DNA of 64,000 nt from Paracoccus denitrificans (GCA_005768755.1 VAFL01000008.1:144484-208483), one strand, 5' to 3'. Counted from the stretch's first letter, positions 1 through 9,447 are shown. Translations and numbers: made by a program. The notes: a model not told the origin generated them from the letters alone.

Positions 1-1151
1 TCTATAACGGCATGGACAGCTTTCCGCTGATGGCGATCCCCTTCTTCATGCTGGCGGGCGAGTTGATGAACCGCGGGGGCATCACCGAACGCCTGGTCGA
101 GTTCAGTCAGGCGCTGATGGGCCATCTTCGTGGCGGGCTGGCCCATGTGAACATCCTGTCGTCCATGCTGTTTGCCGGGCTCTCCGGGTCTGCGGTGGCC
201 GATACCTCGGCGCTTGGGTCGATGCTGATCCCGGCGATGGAAAAGCAGGGCTATACGCGACGCTTTTCCGCAGCGATCACGGCGGCATCCAGCGTCATCG
301 GCCCGATCATTCCGCCCTCTGGCATCATGATCATCTACGCCTATGTCATGGGCGAAAGTGTGGCGGCACTGTTTCTGGCCGGCATCGTGCCGGGGGTGCT
401 GGTCGGGCTTTCTCTCATGTTGATGGTCAAGATCATGGCCGACCGCTACGATTTCCCGGTCGCAAGTGCGCGCACGTCTTGGCGCGAAAAGGGTCAGGCC
501 AGTTTGAAAGCCTTCTTTCCGCTGATGACCCCCGTCATCATCATGGGCGGCATTCTGGGCGGCATCTTCACCCCGACCGAGGCCGCAGCGGTGGCCGCCG
601 CTTATGGGTTGCTGATCGGGCTGTTCGTGATGCGGACATTACGGATCGGCGATCTGGGCGGGATCTTCCAGCGCTCTGCCGCGACCTCGGCGGTGGTCTT
701 GTTGCTGGTTGGCGCGGCAATGGCGTTCAAGACCGTGGTCAGCCTGTCCCACGCGCCGGAAATACTTGCTGACCTGATCCTTGGTCTGTCGGAAAACCCG
801 CTGATCCTGCTGTTCTTGATCAACATGCTTCTGTTCGTTGTGGGCATGTTCCTTGATGCAGGTCCCGCGATCATCATCCTTGGCCCTGTGCTGGGGCCCG
901 TCTTCACCGATCTGGGTGTCGACCCGATCCATTTCGCCATGATCATGTCGGTCAACCTGACCGTCGGGCTGATCACGCCGCCGATGGGACTGGTGCTGTT
1001 CGTCGCTTCGTCGGTTTCGGGGGAACGGATATCGACCATATCGAAGGCGATTTTGCCTTTCCTTGCGATGGAGATCATTGTCATTTTCCTGATCACCTAT
1101 GTTCCGGCGCTGTCGATGACGATCCCACGCCTGACCGGCTTTGCCGATTGA
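1..1151 (+). CDS. dctM: TRAP transporter large permease, DctM family (5' truncated by window)
   Basis: This is the large membrane subunit of a tripartite ATP-independent periplasmic transporter, which uses an ion gradient to import organic acids captured by the periplasmic receptor. The frame is open to the window edge (first full codon at 3), and the visible part starts with YNGMDSFPLMAIPFFMLAGELM, which in DctM proteins lies some 45-55 residues after the true start. The ATG at 12 is therefore internal. About ten hydrophobic helices follow, with family-typical stretches such as IIPPSGIMIIYAY and FTPTEAAAVAAAYG. It lies 30 bp upstream of the dctP-type receptor gene. The small DctQ permease should be just outside the window. 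The substrate cannot be read from the sequence. Confidence 0.93.
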   Translation, partial: YNGMDSFPLMAIPFFMLAGELMNRGGITERLVEFSQALMGHLRGGLAHVNILSSMLFAGLSGSAVADTSALGSMLIPAMEKQGYTRRFSAAITAASSVIGPIIPPSGIMIIYAYVMGESVAALFLAGIVPGVLVGLSLMLMVKIMADRYDFPVASARTSWREKGQASLKAFFPLMTPVIIMGGILGGIFTPTEAAAVAAAYGLLIGLFVMRTLRIGDLGGIFQRSAATSAVVLLLVGAAMAFKTVVSLSHAPEILADLILGLSENPLILLFLINMLLFVVGMFLDAGPAIIILGPVLGPVFTDLGVDPIHFAMIMSVNLTVGLITPPMGLVLFVASSVSGERISTISKAILPFLAMEIIVIFLITYVPALSMTIPRLTGFAD

Positions 1152-1181
1152 CATAATCATAATCACTAACGGGAGAGAGAA

Positions 1182-2240
1182 ATGCTGAAAAACACACTCG
1201 CCACGCTTGCGCTTGGTGCTGCGGTCAGTCTGGCCGGTGCGGCTGCCGCGCAGGAATATACCTTGCGTGCAACCGCAAACTCCAACGAACAGGACGAGGA
1301 TTACGACGGTCTGGTCGTCTTCAAGAATTACGTCGAAGCCGCCTCCAACGGCGCCATCGAGGTCGAGTTGTTCATCGGCACCCAGCTGTGCGGCAACGGC
1401 GCGGAATGTCTGCAAGGGGTGGCTGACGGGTCGATCGACATCTTCATCTCGACCGCTGGCGGGGCGGCAGGGATCTTCCCCTATATCCAGGTTCTGGACC
1501 TGCCTTATCTTCTGACGGATGACCGTATGGCCGAACGTGTCCTGACCGATGACACCTTCACCAAGACGATGCGCGACATGATGCTGGCCAGCAGCGGCGA
1601 CAAGATCAGGCTGATGACCATCGGAAATACCGGCGGCTGGCGGAACTTCGCCAATACGCAGAAGCGTGTGCAGTCCCCCGCCGATCTGGCCGGGATGAAG
1701 CTGCGCACCGTCGATGCCGAACTGCCGCAGGAACTGGTCACTGCGCTTGGTGCGTCGCCGACGCCGATCCCGTGGCCGGAACTGTTCACTTCGCTGCAGA
1801 CCGGCGTTGTGGTCGGCACGAAGAATGGCATCACTGACATCATGAACATGAAGTTCCCCGATGCCGGGGTGAAATACATGACGCTGGACGGGCACGGCTA
1901 TATGGGTGCGTTCTGGTTCATGTCAAACGACCGTTTCATGGAAATGCCCGAGGACATGCGCCGCGTCGTCGTCGACGGTTTCTATCAGCTTCAGCAGGCG
2001 ACCTTCGCCAGCCCCAAGCGCAAGTCGATCCAGGCCTATGAAGATTTCGTGGCAGCAGGCGGCGATCTTTATGTCCCCACCCCCGAGGAGAAGCAGGCCT
2101 TCCTGGACGCGGCGCAGCCTGTCTATGAATGGTTCGACTCAAATGTCGAAGGCGGACCCGAGGCACTGGCAGCCCTGAGGTCATCAGTCGAAGCCGCGCA
2201 GGCCGAAATCGACGCCGAACGCCAGGCCGAAATCAACTGA
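1182..2240 (+). CDS. dctP: TRAP transporter solute-binding protein, DctP family
   Basis: Periplasmic receptor of the TRAP system, 352 residues, the usual size. Residues 1-23 form a Sec signal peptide with an AAAAQ cleavage region. The mature part shows family signatures: the LRTVDAELPQELVTALGASPTPIPWPELFTSLQTG stretch around residues 170-205, with the arginine that normally binds the ligand carboxylate, and NGITDIMNMKFPDAGVKYM just after. The start is fixed by the purine-rich ribosome site GGGAGAGAGA at 1171-1180. It is cotranscribed with dctM and followed by a rho-independent terminator. The ligand is likely a carboxylate, but its identity is not shown. Confidence 0.93.
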   Translation: MLKNTLATLALGAAVSLAGAAAAQEYTLRATANSNEQDEDYDGLVVFKNYVEAASNGAIEVELFIGTQLCGNGAECLQGVADGSIDIFISTAGGAAGIFPYIQVLDLPYLLTDDRMAERVLTDDTFTKTMRDMMLASSGDKIRLMTIGNTGGWRNFANTQKRVQSPADLAGMKLRTVDAELPQELVTALGASPTPIPWPELFTSLQTGVVVGTKNGITDIMNMKFPDAGVKYMTLDGHGYMGAFWFMSNDRFMEMPEDMRRVVVDGFYQLQQATFASPKRKSIQAYEDFVAAGGDLYVPTPEEKQAFLDAAQPVYEWFDSNVEGGPEALAALRSSVEAAQAEIDAERQAEIN

Positions 2241-2248
2241 TCAGAACC

Positions 2249-2280
2249 GGGGGCGGCGGCGCCTTGCCCCGCCCCCTTTT
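2249..2280 (+). terminator. Rho-independent terminator after dctP
   Basis: An 8-bp GC stem (GGGGGCGG at 2249-2256 pairing with CCGCCCCC at 2269-2276) is followed directly by TTTT. It sits 9 bp after the dctP stop and ends the TRAP operon. Confidence 0.85.
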
Positions 2281-2288
2281 CGCCGCTG

Positions 2289-3155
2289 CTATCGCCGCAG
2301 GCGTGCGATCAGCGACGATGTATCCCAGCGGCTGCCGCCCATCATCTGCACCTCCTTGTAGAATTGATCGACAAGCGCGGTTACGGGCAGGCTGACGTCC
2401 AGATCATCGGCCGTATCAAGGCAGATCCCCAGATCCTTGCGCATCCAGTCGACCGCGAAGCCATGGTCAAACTCGCCCGCGGCCATCGTCTTGTGGCGGT
2501 TCACCATCTGCCAGCTTCCGGCGGCGCCCTGGCTGATCACCTCGACCACCTTTTCGATGTCCAGGCCCGATGCCTCTGCAAAACGCAGCGATTCGGACAA
2601 AGCCTGCACCAGTCCGGCAATGGCGATCTGGTTGCACATCTTGGTGGTCTGGCCCGCACCCACCTGCCCCATCAGACGGCAGATCTTGGCATAGGCGTCC
2701 ATGATCGGTTGGACCCGATCAAATTCTTTCTGCGATCCGCCGCACATGATCGAAAGCTGCCCATTTTCAGCCCCGGCCTGCCCGCCCGAAACCGGCGCAT
2801 CGACATAGCCGATGCCCTTTTGCGCACCGATCTCGGCCAGTTCACGCGTAACGCGCGCCGATACCGTGGTGTGATCGGCGAAGATCGTGCCTTCGCCCAT
2901 GCCTGCAAAGGCACCGTTCTCGCCGTGACAGACGCTGCGCAAATCATCGTCATTGCCGACGCAGGCCAATACGATGTCGGCACCGGCCGCCGCCTCTCGC
3001 GGGGTGGGCGCGGCCCGGCCATCATGTTCGGCGGCCCATTTTTCGGCCTTCGCGGTGGTGCGGTTATATACCGTGACCTCGTGCCCCGCCTTCGCCAGAT
3101 GGCCCGCCATCGGATAGCCCATCACGCCCAGTCCCAGAAATGCCAGTTTCGCCAT
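2289..3155 (-). CDS. NAD(P)-dependent beta-hydroxyacid dehydrogenase (3-hydroxyisobutyrate dehydrogenase family)
   Basis: A 288-residue protein of the HIBADH/tartronate-semialdehyde reductase family, which oxidises or reduces short beta-hydroxyacids. The N-terminus carries the Rossmann motif GLGVMGYPMAGHLAKAGHEV (residues 8-27) and a basic NRT after beta-2, suggesting NADP(H). The substrate motif DAPVSGGQAGAENGQL lies at 119-134, and the catalytic lysine is Lys172 in GAGQTTKMCNQ. A GAGGGG ribosome site precedes the ATG. It converges on the TRAP operon and diverges from the acylase gene. The exact substrate (3-hydroxyisobutyrate, glycerate or similar) is not decided by sequence. Confidence 0.88.
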   Translation of the reverse strand: MAKLAFLGLGVMGYPMAGHLAKAGHEVTVYNRTTAKAEKWAAEHDGRAAPTPREAAAGADIVLACVGNDDDLRSVCHGENGAFAGMGEGTIFADHTTVSARVTRELAEIGAQKGIGYVDAPVSGGQAGAENGQLSIMCGGSQKEFDRVQPIMDAYAKICRLMGQVGAGQTTKMCNQIAIAGLVQALSESLRFAEASGLDIEKVVEVISQGAAGSWQMVNRHKTMAAGEFDHGFAVDWMRKDLGICLDTADDLDVSLPVTALVDQFYKEVQMMGGSRWDTSSLIARLRR

Positions 3156-3285
3156 CGTCGTGCCCCTCGGTTCAAACCCTATCCGCGTTGAAAGCCATTT
3201 GCGCTTGGCCTACACAGCCCCCAAGACAACACCCCCCGGCCCGCCGGTCAAGCAAGCGCTGCTTTCGTAAGGAACTTCCCAAAAG

Positions 3286-5772
3286 ATGCTGACCCTGTTC
3301 CGCTGGACATTGCGACTGACCCTCGTTCTGATCCTTTTGCTGGCGCTTGCGGCGGTGCTGGTCTGGTATTTTGCCATGCGCTCGCTGCCCGATTACGACA
3401 CGAGCTATGTCACCCCTGGCATCGGTGCCGAGGTCGAGATCGTTCGATCGACCGAAAACGTCCCGCATATCTTCGCCGAAAGCGATCACGACGCCTTTTT
3501 CGCCCTTGGTCTTGCCCATGCGCAGGACCGGCTGTTTCAGATGACCGTGCTGCGCCGCGCCGCCAAAGGCCGTCTGGCCGAGATCTATGGCGAGCGCGCG
3601 ATCCCTGCCGATGATCTGGTTCGCCGGATGGAGTTGGGACGGATCGCGCGCGAGGCACTGGCCCTGCAGGATGATCGCACGCGCGCCGCCCTCAGCGCAT
3701 ATGCGGATGGGGTCAACCAGTGGATCACCACCGTTAACGAACGCGCACTTGGCCGGGGCGCACCCGAATTCTTCCTGATGCCCGACGATATCTCGTATTG
3801 GGAGCCCGCCGATTCGTTGGCCATCCTGAAGCTTTATGCCGCCGCCACCAGCCGCCAGATCCCGGCAGAAGTGCTGCGTGCAGAACTGTCGCTTGCCGCA
3901 CCAGAGCGCGGGCAGGACATCGTCGCCGGGCTGGGCGAGCCATCCATGCCGACCTATGCCAGTCTTTTTCGTGGCGCACGTGTCGGCGGGGCAACAGCGC
4001 CTGCAGGCGCTGACTGGCCGCTTGATCTTGCGGGCTATCTGGTGCCCTTCAGTGGACTGTCAGGCAGCAGTTTCGCGGCCGAGGCGCAGCGCACCACCGC
4101 AGGACAGGCGCTGCTGGCCAATGATCCGCAGGCGGCGCTGACCATGCCGTCGCTGTGGTATCTGGCCCGGTTGCAATTGCGCTCGGGCGACGTCATCGGC
4201 GCGACGATCCCCGGCGTTCCGGCGATCCTTTCAGGCCGATCCGCCCGGCTGGCATGGGGTATCGTGCCGGCGCAGATCGACGATGCCGATATTCACATCG
4301 AGGAAATCCAGCCCGGTGACATCAACCGCTATCGCGGTGCGGATGGATGGCAGGATTTTACAACCCGACAAGAGGTGATCCGCGTTCGTGGCGGACAGAA
4401 TATCCCGATCACCCTGCGATCGACGGAAAACGGGCCGTTGCTGTCGGGTCAAAGCTTCGGGCTGGCGACAGTCACACCACCCGGTCACGCCGCATCGCTG
4501 TCCTGGACCGGACTTTCATCCGAGGATCGCACGATGTCCGCACTGATCGGCATCATGGAAGCAGCCGATCGTGCAGCCGCCTACACGGCCGCCGAAGTCT
4601 GGGGCACACCTGCCGTCAGGCTTACCGTGGCTGATCAGGAAGGGATATCCGAAAATCTGGTTGGCCTGGTGCCTGACCGCGCGGCTGAACATGCCACGCT
4701 TGGCCGCATGCCGACGCCGGGCTGGGTGGTTGCGAACCATTGGCGCGGCATCGCGCAAAGCGATGCGCGTGACGCGACGGAAAACGGCCTGGACCTTTCC
4801 GCAGGGGTGTTGCCGCCTTTGCAGGGCGATTTCCCGCTTGGGTTCGACGGTGACACACCGCTGCGCGAACAGCGCCTGCGCCATCTTCTGCAAGGGCGCG
4901 AGGTGCATACCCGCGACAGCTTCATCGACACGCAACTTGATGTTGTAAGCCCGTCGGCGCGCAGTCTGCTTCCGTTGATCGGGGCCGATCTGTGGTTTAC
5001 GGGCGAACCCGCCGCCCCCGCCACGCCCGAACGCCAGCGACAGGAGGCCCTTGGCCTGTTGGCTGAATGGGACGGCGCGATGAGCGAGCACCTGCCCGAG
5101 CCGCTGATCTATGCCGCCTGGCTGGGCGCACTGCAGGAAAGACTGATCCGCGACGACCTGGGTCCACTGGCGGACCGCGTGCGCGGCATTCAGCCTGGGT
5201 TTATCGAACGCGTTTTCCGCAACCGCAACGGCGCAGCTGCCTGGTGTGACATCCGACAGTCGGCCGCAGTCGAAACCTGCCCGGCATTGGCACGCCAGGC
5301 GCTGGATCAGGCGATCTACGACCTGACCGAACAGTATGGCCCGGATGTCACCAGCTGGCGATGGGGCGATGTGCACGAGGCCGTGCAGGTTCACCCGGCA
5401 CTCGGCCCGATCCCGCGCCTCGGCTGGATTGCAAATCTGCGCCAATCGCTGTCTGGTGGCGACACGACGCTGGCGCGCGCGCCTATGCTGGCAACGGCGG
5501 ATCAGCCGTATCGACCGGCCAGCGGCTCTGCCTATCGCGGCGTCTACGACCTCGCCGACCCGGACAGTTCTGTATTCATCATTGCCTCCGGGCAATCCGG
5601 GCATCCGTTTTCGCGTCACTATGACGACCTGGCGGTGCGCTGGCGGCGGGGAGAATACATCACCATGTCGCTTGACCCTGAACTCGCGCGGGCAGCAGCA
5701 GCCGGCATAACCCGCTTGATCCCGCATGACCGTAACGTTGTCGAAACCACATCAACTGACGGCGCTGATTGA
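3286..5772 (+). CDS. Penicillin acylase family protein (membrane-anchored Ntn hydrolase)
   Basis: An 828-residue member of the penicillin G/AHL acylase family of N-terminal nucleophile hydrolases, which cleave amide bonds after autocatalytic splitting of a precursor. Residues 8-30 form one hydrophobic helix with no clear cleavage site, so the protein is probably anchored and periplasmic. The alpha part contains the family stretch FALGLAHAQDRLFQM. The candidate maturation site is Gly260-Ser261, followed by the family block AGQALLANDP. Oddities: the Asn normally after the nucleophile is Ser262, and the usual DPH is DPQ. A late RWGDVHEA block matches the beta chain. The substrate is unknown; acyl-homoserine lactones or beta-lactams are possibilities only. 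Start ATG has AAGGAA upstream. Confidence 0.88.
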   Translation: MLTLFRWTLRLTLVLILLLALAAVLVWYFAMRSLPDYDTSYVTPGIGAEVEIVRSTENVPHIFAESDHDAFFALGLAHAQDRLFQMTVLRRAAKGRLAEIYGERAIPADDLVRRMELGRIAREALALQDDRTRAALSAYADGVNQWITTVNERALGRGAPEFFLMPDDISYWEPADSLAILKLYAAATSRQIPAEVLRAELSLAAPERGQDIVAGLGEPSMPTYASLFRGARVGGATAPAGADWPLDLAGYLVPFSGLSGSSFAAEAQRTTAGQALLANDPQAALTMPSLWYLARLQLRSGDVIGATIPGVPAILSGRSARLAWGIVPAQIDDADIHIEEIQPGDINRYRGADGWQDFTTRQEVIRVRGGQNIPITLRSTENGPLLSGQSFGLATVTPPGHAASLSWTGLSSEDRTMSALIGIMEAADRAAAYTAAEVWGTPAVRLTVADQEGISENLVGLVPDRAAEHATLGRMPTPGWVVANHWRGIAQSDARDATENGLDLSAGVLPPLQGDFPLGFDGDTPLREQRLRHLLQGREVHTRDSFIDTQLDVVSPSARSLLPLIGADLWFTGEPAAPATPERQRQEALGLLAEWDGAMSEHLPEPLIYAAWLGALQERLIRDDLGPLADRVRGIQPGFIERVFRNRNGAAAWCDIRQSAAVETCPALARQALDQAIYDLTEQYGPDVTSWRWGDVHEAVQVHPALGPIPRLGWIANLRQSLSGGDTTLARAPMLATADQPYRPASGSAYRGVYDLADPDSSVFIIASGQSGHPFSRHYDDLAVRWRRGEYITMSLDPELARAAAAGITRLIPHDRNVVETTSTDGAD

Positions 5773-5836
5773 AGCGCCGTTTGGTCTTGCAAAGCACATG
5801 TGCCAGCACGACAATTCACCGATCAGGGAAGAACGG

Positions 5837-6730
5837 ATGAACAGCAAGGCAGATCTTATTTGCATCGGCGCGATGCTGTGGGACGTGATCGGACGCAGCC
5901 CGCGTGCGATGGCGGCAGGCGCCGACATGCCCGGACGTGTCGCCCACATCCCGGGCGGCGTCGCACTGAACGTGGCGCTGGCGGTAGCGCGTTGGGGCAT
6001 GGCACCGGCGATCCTGTCCGCGGTGGGACGCGATTCAGAAGGCGACGCGCTGATCAATGCAGTGGGTAAATGCGGCGTGGTGACCGAGTTTCTGTATCGC
6101 GATGGTGGCCCGACCGATGTCTACATGGCGATCGAGGACGTGAACGGGCTGATTGCGGCAATCGCTGATGCCCATTCGCTGGAAGATGCAGGCGACAAGA
6201 TCCTTGCGCCAATCCGCGATGGCAGGATTGCGGCCCCAGATAATCCATGGCAGGGAATTGCCGTGATCGACGGCAATCTGACCACCGAACAGCTTTCACG
6301 CATCGCGCAAGAGCCGGGCCTGGCCAAGGCCGATCTGCGCATCGTTCCGGCCAGTCCGGGCAAGGCAGAGCGGCTGGCCCCGCTGATCGGTGCGGCACAT
6401 GGCTGCTTCTACCTGAACCGATACGAGGCCGAAGTGTTGTGCGGGCGCAATCTGCCCGACGCAGCGACTGCCGCGAAAGCCATGCTGGATCGCGGCATGC
6501 ACCGGGTAATCGTCACCGATGGCGGGCACGATCTGGCCGACGGACTGACCGGCGATGACGTTCTTTCGACCCGCCCGCCGACTGTCACCATCGCGCGTGT
6601 TACAGGTGCGGGCGATAGTTTTCTGGCTGCGCATCTTGCGGCCGAACGCGCCGGTCTCGGGCGCGACACCGCATTGGAGCGCGCAGCACTTGCCGCCGCC
6701 GCCTATGTTTCCGGAAAGGATATGCCATGA
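5837..6730 (+). CDS. psuK: PfkB-family carbohydrate kinase, probable pseudouridine kinase
   Basis: A 297-residue ribokinase-fold kinase. It has the early glycine motif GGVALNVALA near residues 38-47 and the PfkB signature with catalytic base GAGDSFLAA near 257-265. The neighbouring psuG, overlapping by ATGA, makes phosphorylation of pseudouridine to pseudouridine 5'-phosphate the likely reaction, feeding its breakdown to uracil and ribose 5-phosphate. The frame is open upstream to 5726, inside the acylase gene, but the ATG at 5837 has AGGGAAG just before it and gives the normal N-terminus MNSKADLICIG, so it is taken as the start. The function rests on family plus context. Confidence 0.87.
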   Translation: MNSKADLICIGAMLWDVIGRSPRAMAAGADMPGRVAHIPGGVALNVALAVARWGMAPAILSAVGRDSEGDALINAVGKCGVVTEFLYRDGGPTDVYMAIEDVNGLIAAIADAHSLEDAGDKILAPIRDGRIAAPDNPWQGIAVIDGNLTTEQLSRIAQEPGLAKADLRIVPASPGKAERLAPLIGAAHGCFYLNRYEAEVLCGRNLPDAATAAKAMLDRGMHRVIVTDGGHDLADGLTGDDVLSTRPPTVTIARVTGAGDSFLAAHLAAERAGLGRDTALERAALAAAAYVSGKDMP

Positions 6731-7656
6731 CCAAACAGTTCGATCTGACCCCCGAAGTTGCCCGTGCACTCGCTGATGGTGCGCCCGTGGTCGCACTGGA
6801 ATCAACGATCATCACCCATGGCATGCCCTATCCCCAAAACCTTGAAATGGCTCGACAGGTCGAGGCAGAGATCCGTGCGGGCGGCGCCGTGCCCGCGACC
6901 ATTGCGGTCATCGACGGCCGTATCCGCATTGGTCTTGACGATGCCGCAATGGAACGCTTGGCAAAAACCCCGCAGGCGCAGGTGATGAAGCTGTCACGCG
7001 CCGATCTTGCCGTTTGCGTGGCGATGGGACGCACGGGCGCCACAACTGTTGCCGCCACAATGATCTGCGCCCGGCTGGCGGGGATCGAGGTCTTTGCAAC
7101 TGGCGGTATCGGCGGCGTCCATCGCGGTGCCGAGGTCAGCTTTGACATCTCTGCCGACCTGCAGGAGCTAGCGCAGACGCCGGTCACTGTAATCTGCGCC
7201 GGCGCAAAGGCCATTCTCGACCTTCCCAAGACACTCGAGGTGCTGGAGACGATGGGTGTGCCGGTGATTGCTTACGGTCAGGACCAGCTTCCGGCTTTCT
7301 GGTCGCGCGACTCTGGCCTGAAAGCGCCGCTGCGCATGAACAGCGCCGCCGAGATCGCGCGGGCCGCTGTCGCCCGCAAGGCCCTGTCCGTCCCGGGTGG
7401 CCAGCTCGTCGCCAACCCGATCCCGGAGGATGCCGAAATTCCACGCGCCACCATCGGCCCGATTGTCGAGCAGGCCCTTGCCGATGCCGCACGACATCGC
7501 ATCGCCGCCAAGGCAGTCACGCCCTACCTGCTGCAGCGGATCTTCGAACTGACCGACGGACGCTCGCTTGCTGCAAATATCGACCTGGTGATGAACAATG
7601 CCCGTCTGGGCGCCAGTATCGCGGGCGAGCTGTCTGCCCTGAACAAATCGTCATAA
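6727..7656 (+). CDS. psuG: Pseudouridine-5'-phosphate glycosidase
   Basis: A 309-residue PsuG/IndA-family enzyme that reversibly cleaves the C-glycosidic bond of pseudouridine 5'-phosphate to uracil and ribose 5-phosphate, using a Mn ion and a catalytic lysine. Family motifs are clear: ALESTIITHGMPYPQN at about 19-34, the GRTGATTVAATM block near 100, GGIGGVHRGAE near 127, and CAGAKAILDLPKTLE around 157-171 with the likely Schiff-base lysine. It starts with ATG overlapping the psuK stop (ATGA), with AAGGA upstream. The psuK-psuG pair salvages or degrades pseudouridine from RNA turnover. Confidence 0.95.
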   Translation: MTKQFDLTPEVARALADGAPVVALESTIITHGMPYPQNLEMARQVEAEIRAGGAVPATIAVIDGRIRIGLDDAAMERLAKTPQAQVMKLSRADLAVCVAMGRTGATTVAATMICARLAGIEVFATGGIGGVHRGAEVSFDISADLQELAQTPVTVICAGAKAILDLPKTLEVLETMGVPVIAYGQDQLPAFWSRDSGLKAPLRMNSAAEIARAAVARKALSVPGGQLVANPIPEDAEIPRATIGPIVEQALADAARHRIAAKAVTPYLLQRIFELTDGRSLAANIDLVMNNARLGASIAGELSALNKSS

Positions 7657-7714
7657 GGCCGGACTTGACGCAGGCCGTTCCGAGCATGAGCATCGCGGCG
7701 AAGGATGCCGCAAC

Positions 7715-8434
7715 ATGACCGAAGACCTGCCCCCGATCGACCCCAAGCGCCGCCGATACCGGCGGCGCAGTGGACCACTGGCCGCACTTCGTGCCTCATT
7801 CCTGACCGGCCTGATCGTCATCGCGCCGATCGGCATCACGGTCTGGTTGATCTGGACGTTGACCGGGTGGATGGACAGCTGGGTCCTGCCGCTGATCCCC
7901 CCGCGCTGGCGGCCAGAAAACTATATCGGTCTGGACCTGCGCGGGCTTGGCGTCGTTGTCTTCCTGATTTTCACCGTCCTGATCGGCTGGCTTGCGCGGG
8001 GCTGGATTGGTCGCACGGTCATTTCCAGCGGGGAATCACTTTTCGGCAGGATGCCTGTCATCGGCGCGGTCTATGGCGGGATCAAACAGATCGCCGAAAC
8101 CATACTCAGCCAAGGCGACGGCAAGTTCGAACATGCCTGCCTGGTTGAAACACCGCGGCGGGGGATCTGGCGGCTGGGACTGATAGCCGGACCCGCGAAA
8201 GGCGAGATCGCGGCCGAGGCAGGGCGGCGCGGTCAGGGTGCCTTTCTGGCGGTCTTCGTACCGGCAACCCCCAATGCGACAGCAGGCTTCCTGATGTTCG
8301 TCCCCGAACACGAGGTTCACGTGCTGGACATGCCGGTTGAAGACGCCGTCAAGTTGGTTATCTCGGGCGGTCTTGTTTATCCGCCTGCAACGGGCGGCAG
8401 GAATATCGACGACAGATCGGTCGAATCGCGCTGA
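7715..8434 (+). CDS. DUF502 family integral membrane protein
   Basis: A 239-residue DUF502 protein. A basic N-terminus (PKRRRYRRRSG) is followed by two transmembrane helices, about residues 28-53 (FLTGLIVIAPIGITVWLIWTL) and 76-95 (GVVVFLIFTVLIGWLARG). The family motif LFGRMPVIGAVYGGIKQIAETIL lies around 109-131, and the rest is a soluble C-terminal domain. No reaction is known for the family. The start has AAGGA 7 nt upstream. The last 58 bp overlap the tail of the convergent patatin gene. Confidence 0.9.
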   Translation: MTEDLPPIDPKRRRYRRRSGPLAALRASFLTGLIVIAPIGITVWLIWTLTGWMDSWVLPLIPPRWRPENYIGLDLRGLGVVVFLIFTVLIGWLARGWIGRTVISSGESLFGRMPVIGAVYGGIKQIAETILSQGDGKFEHACLVETPRRGIWRLGLIAGPAKGEIAAEAGRRGQGAFLAVFVPATPNATAGFLMFVPEHEVHVLDMPVEDAVKLVISGGLVYPPATGGRNIDDRSVESR

Positions 8435-9447
8435 CCGATGTCGTCGGCGTGATTTTCGATGAAGGCATCCGCCGCGACCTGCCCAGCCGTAAACATACGC
8501 GCCAACATGCCCGGATCGGGCAGGATCTTGCTGCGCGCACTGAGGTCGTTCATCAGCGTGTCGTCCATGATCATGTGGACCAGCACGTTCTTCATCACCC
8601 GACCATTCATCAACCGCCCTTCACCATGCAGGCGTTTGACGAAATTGATGGCGCGAAGCTCTGACAGAAGCGCCGCATTGAAACTGATCTCATTCACGCG
8701 ATCGGCGATTTCGCCCGGCGAATGGGGCACCTGCTCGCGTCGCATCGGGTTGATATTCACGATCACGATATCGCGCGGAAGGTCCTGCGCATAAAGCGGC
8801 CAAAGCGCAGGATTGCCTGAATATCCACCGTCCCAATATTCCTCGATCTGTCCGGTGCGTGGATCGTAAATTTCCACCGCGCGATAGATCGTCGGCAGGC
8901 ATGCCGAGGCGAGTACGGCGTCGACCGTCACCTCTGCTCCGCTGAAGACGCGGGTCAGCCCGGTCCGCACATTGGTCGCGTTCACATAGATTCTGGTGGC
9001 GCTTTCAGCGCCCAGACCGGGATACGGCAATGTGTTCAGGATAGAGGTAAGCGGATTGCTGTAGAACGGACCGTAATCATACGGGCTGAACAGCCGGGTC
9101 AGATTCTCAAACCACGCGAAAGGCGAGAAAACCTCTGTAACACGTTCAAAACTACGCGGCGCGGGAAAGAAGGAATGCAGCCAGCGAACCACCCTGGAAT
9201 CGCTGACCTGCCCAACCTCATGCCAGACATGGGCAAGATTTTCCCTTGCCGCCTGCCGACCGTTTCGGCCCTTTACAGCGGCAAGTCCGGCATGCAGCGC
9301 AGCACCGTTAAGCGCGCCCGCCGATGTGCCACTGATCGCCGAAAAGTCCAGCCAATGCTCGTCCAGAAGACGGTCCAGAACACCCCATGTATATGCCCCG
9401 TGCGCCCCACCGCCCTGAAGGGCCAGATTGATGCTGCGCTTTTCCAT
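8377..9447 (-). CDS. Patatin-like phospholipase family protein
   Basis: A 356-residue patatin-domain acyl hydrolase. The oxyanion motif GGGAHG is at 12-17, the nucleophile elbow GTSAG at 40-44 (Ser42), and the catalytic Asp in DGG at about 206, so the Ser-Asp dyad is complete. There is no signal peptide. Proteins of this type in Rhodobacterales are cytoplasmic lipases of uncertain substrate, sometimes found near polyhydroxyalkanoate genes, though none is seen here. It converges on and overlaps the DUF502 gene. The ribosome site is weak (GAGCGGAA about 9 nt upstream). Confidence 0.9.
   Translation of the reverse strand: MEKRSINLALQGGGAHGAYTWGVLDRLLDEHWLDFSAISGTSAGALNGAALHAGLAAVKGRNGRQAARENLAHVWHEVGQVSDSRVVRWLHSFFPAPRSFERVTEVFSPFAWFENLTRLFSPYDYGPFYSNPLTSILNTLPYPGLGAESATRIYVNATNVRTGLTRVFSGAEVTVDAVLASACLPTIYRAVEIYDPRTGQIEEYWDGGYSGNPALWPLYAQDLPRDIVIVNINPMRREQVPHSPGEIADRVNEISFNAALLSELRAINFVKRLHGEGRLMNGRVMKNVLVHMIMDDTLMNDLSARSKILPDPGMLARMFTAGQVAADAFIENHADDIGQRDSTDLSSIFLPPVAGG

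Noticed and set aside
639..1895. A 418-codon minus-strand frame opposite dctM/dctP
   Set aside because: Antisense shadow with no recognisable motif; the plus-strand TRAP genes are unambiguous.
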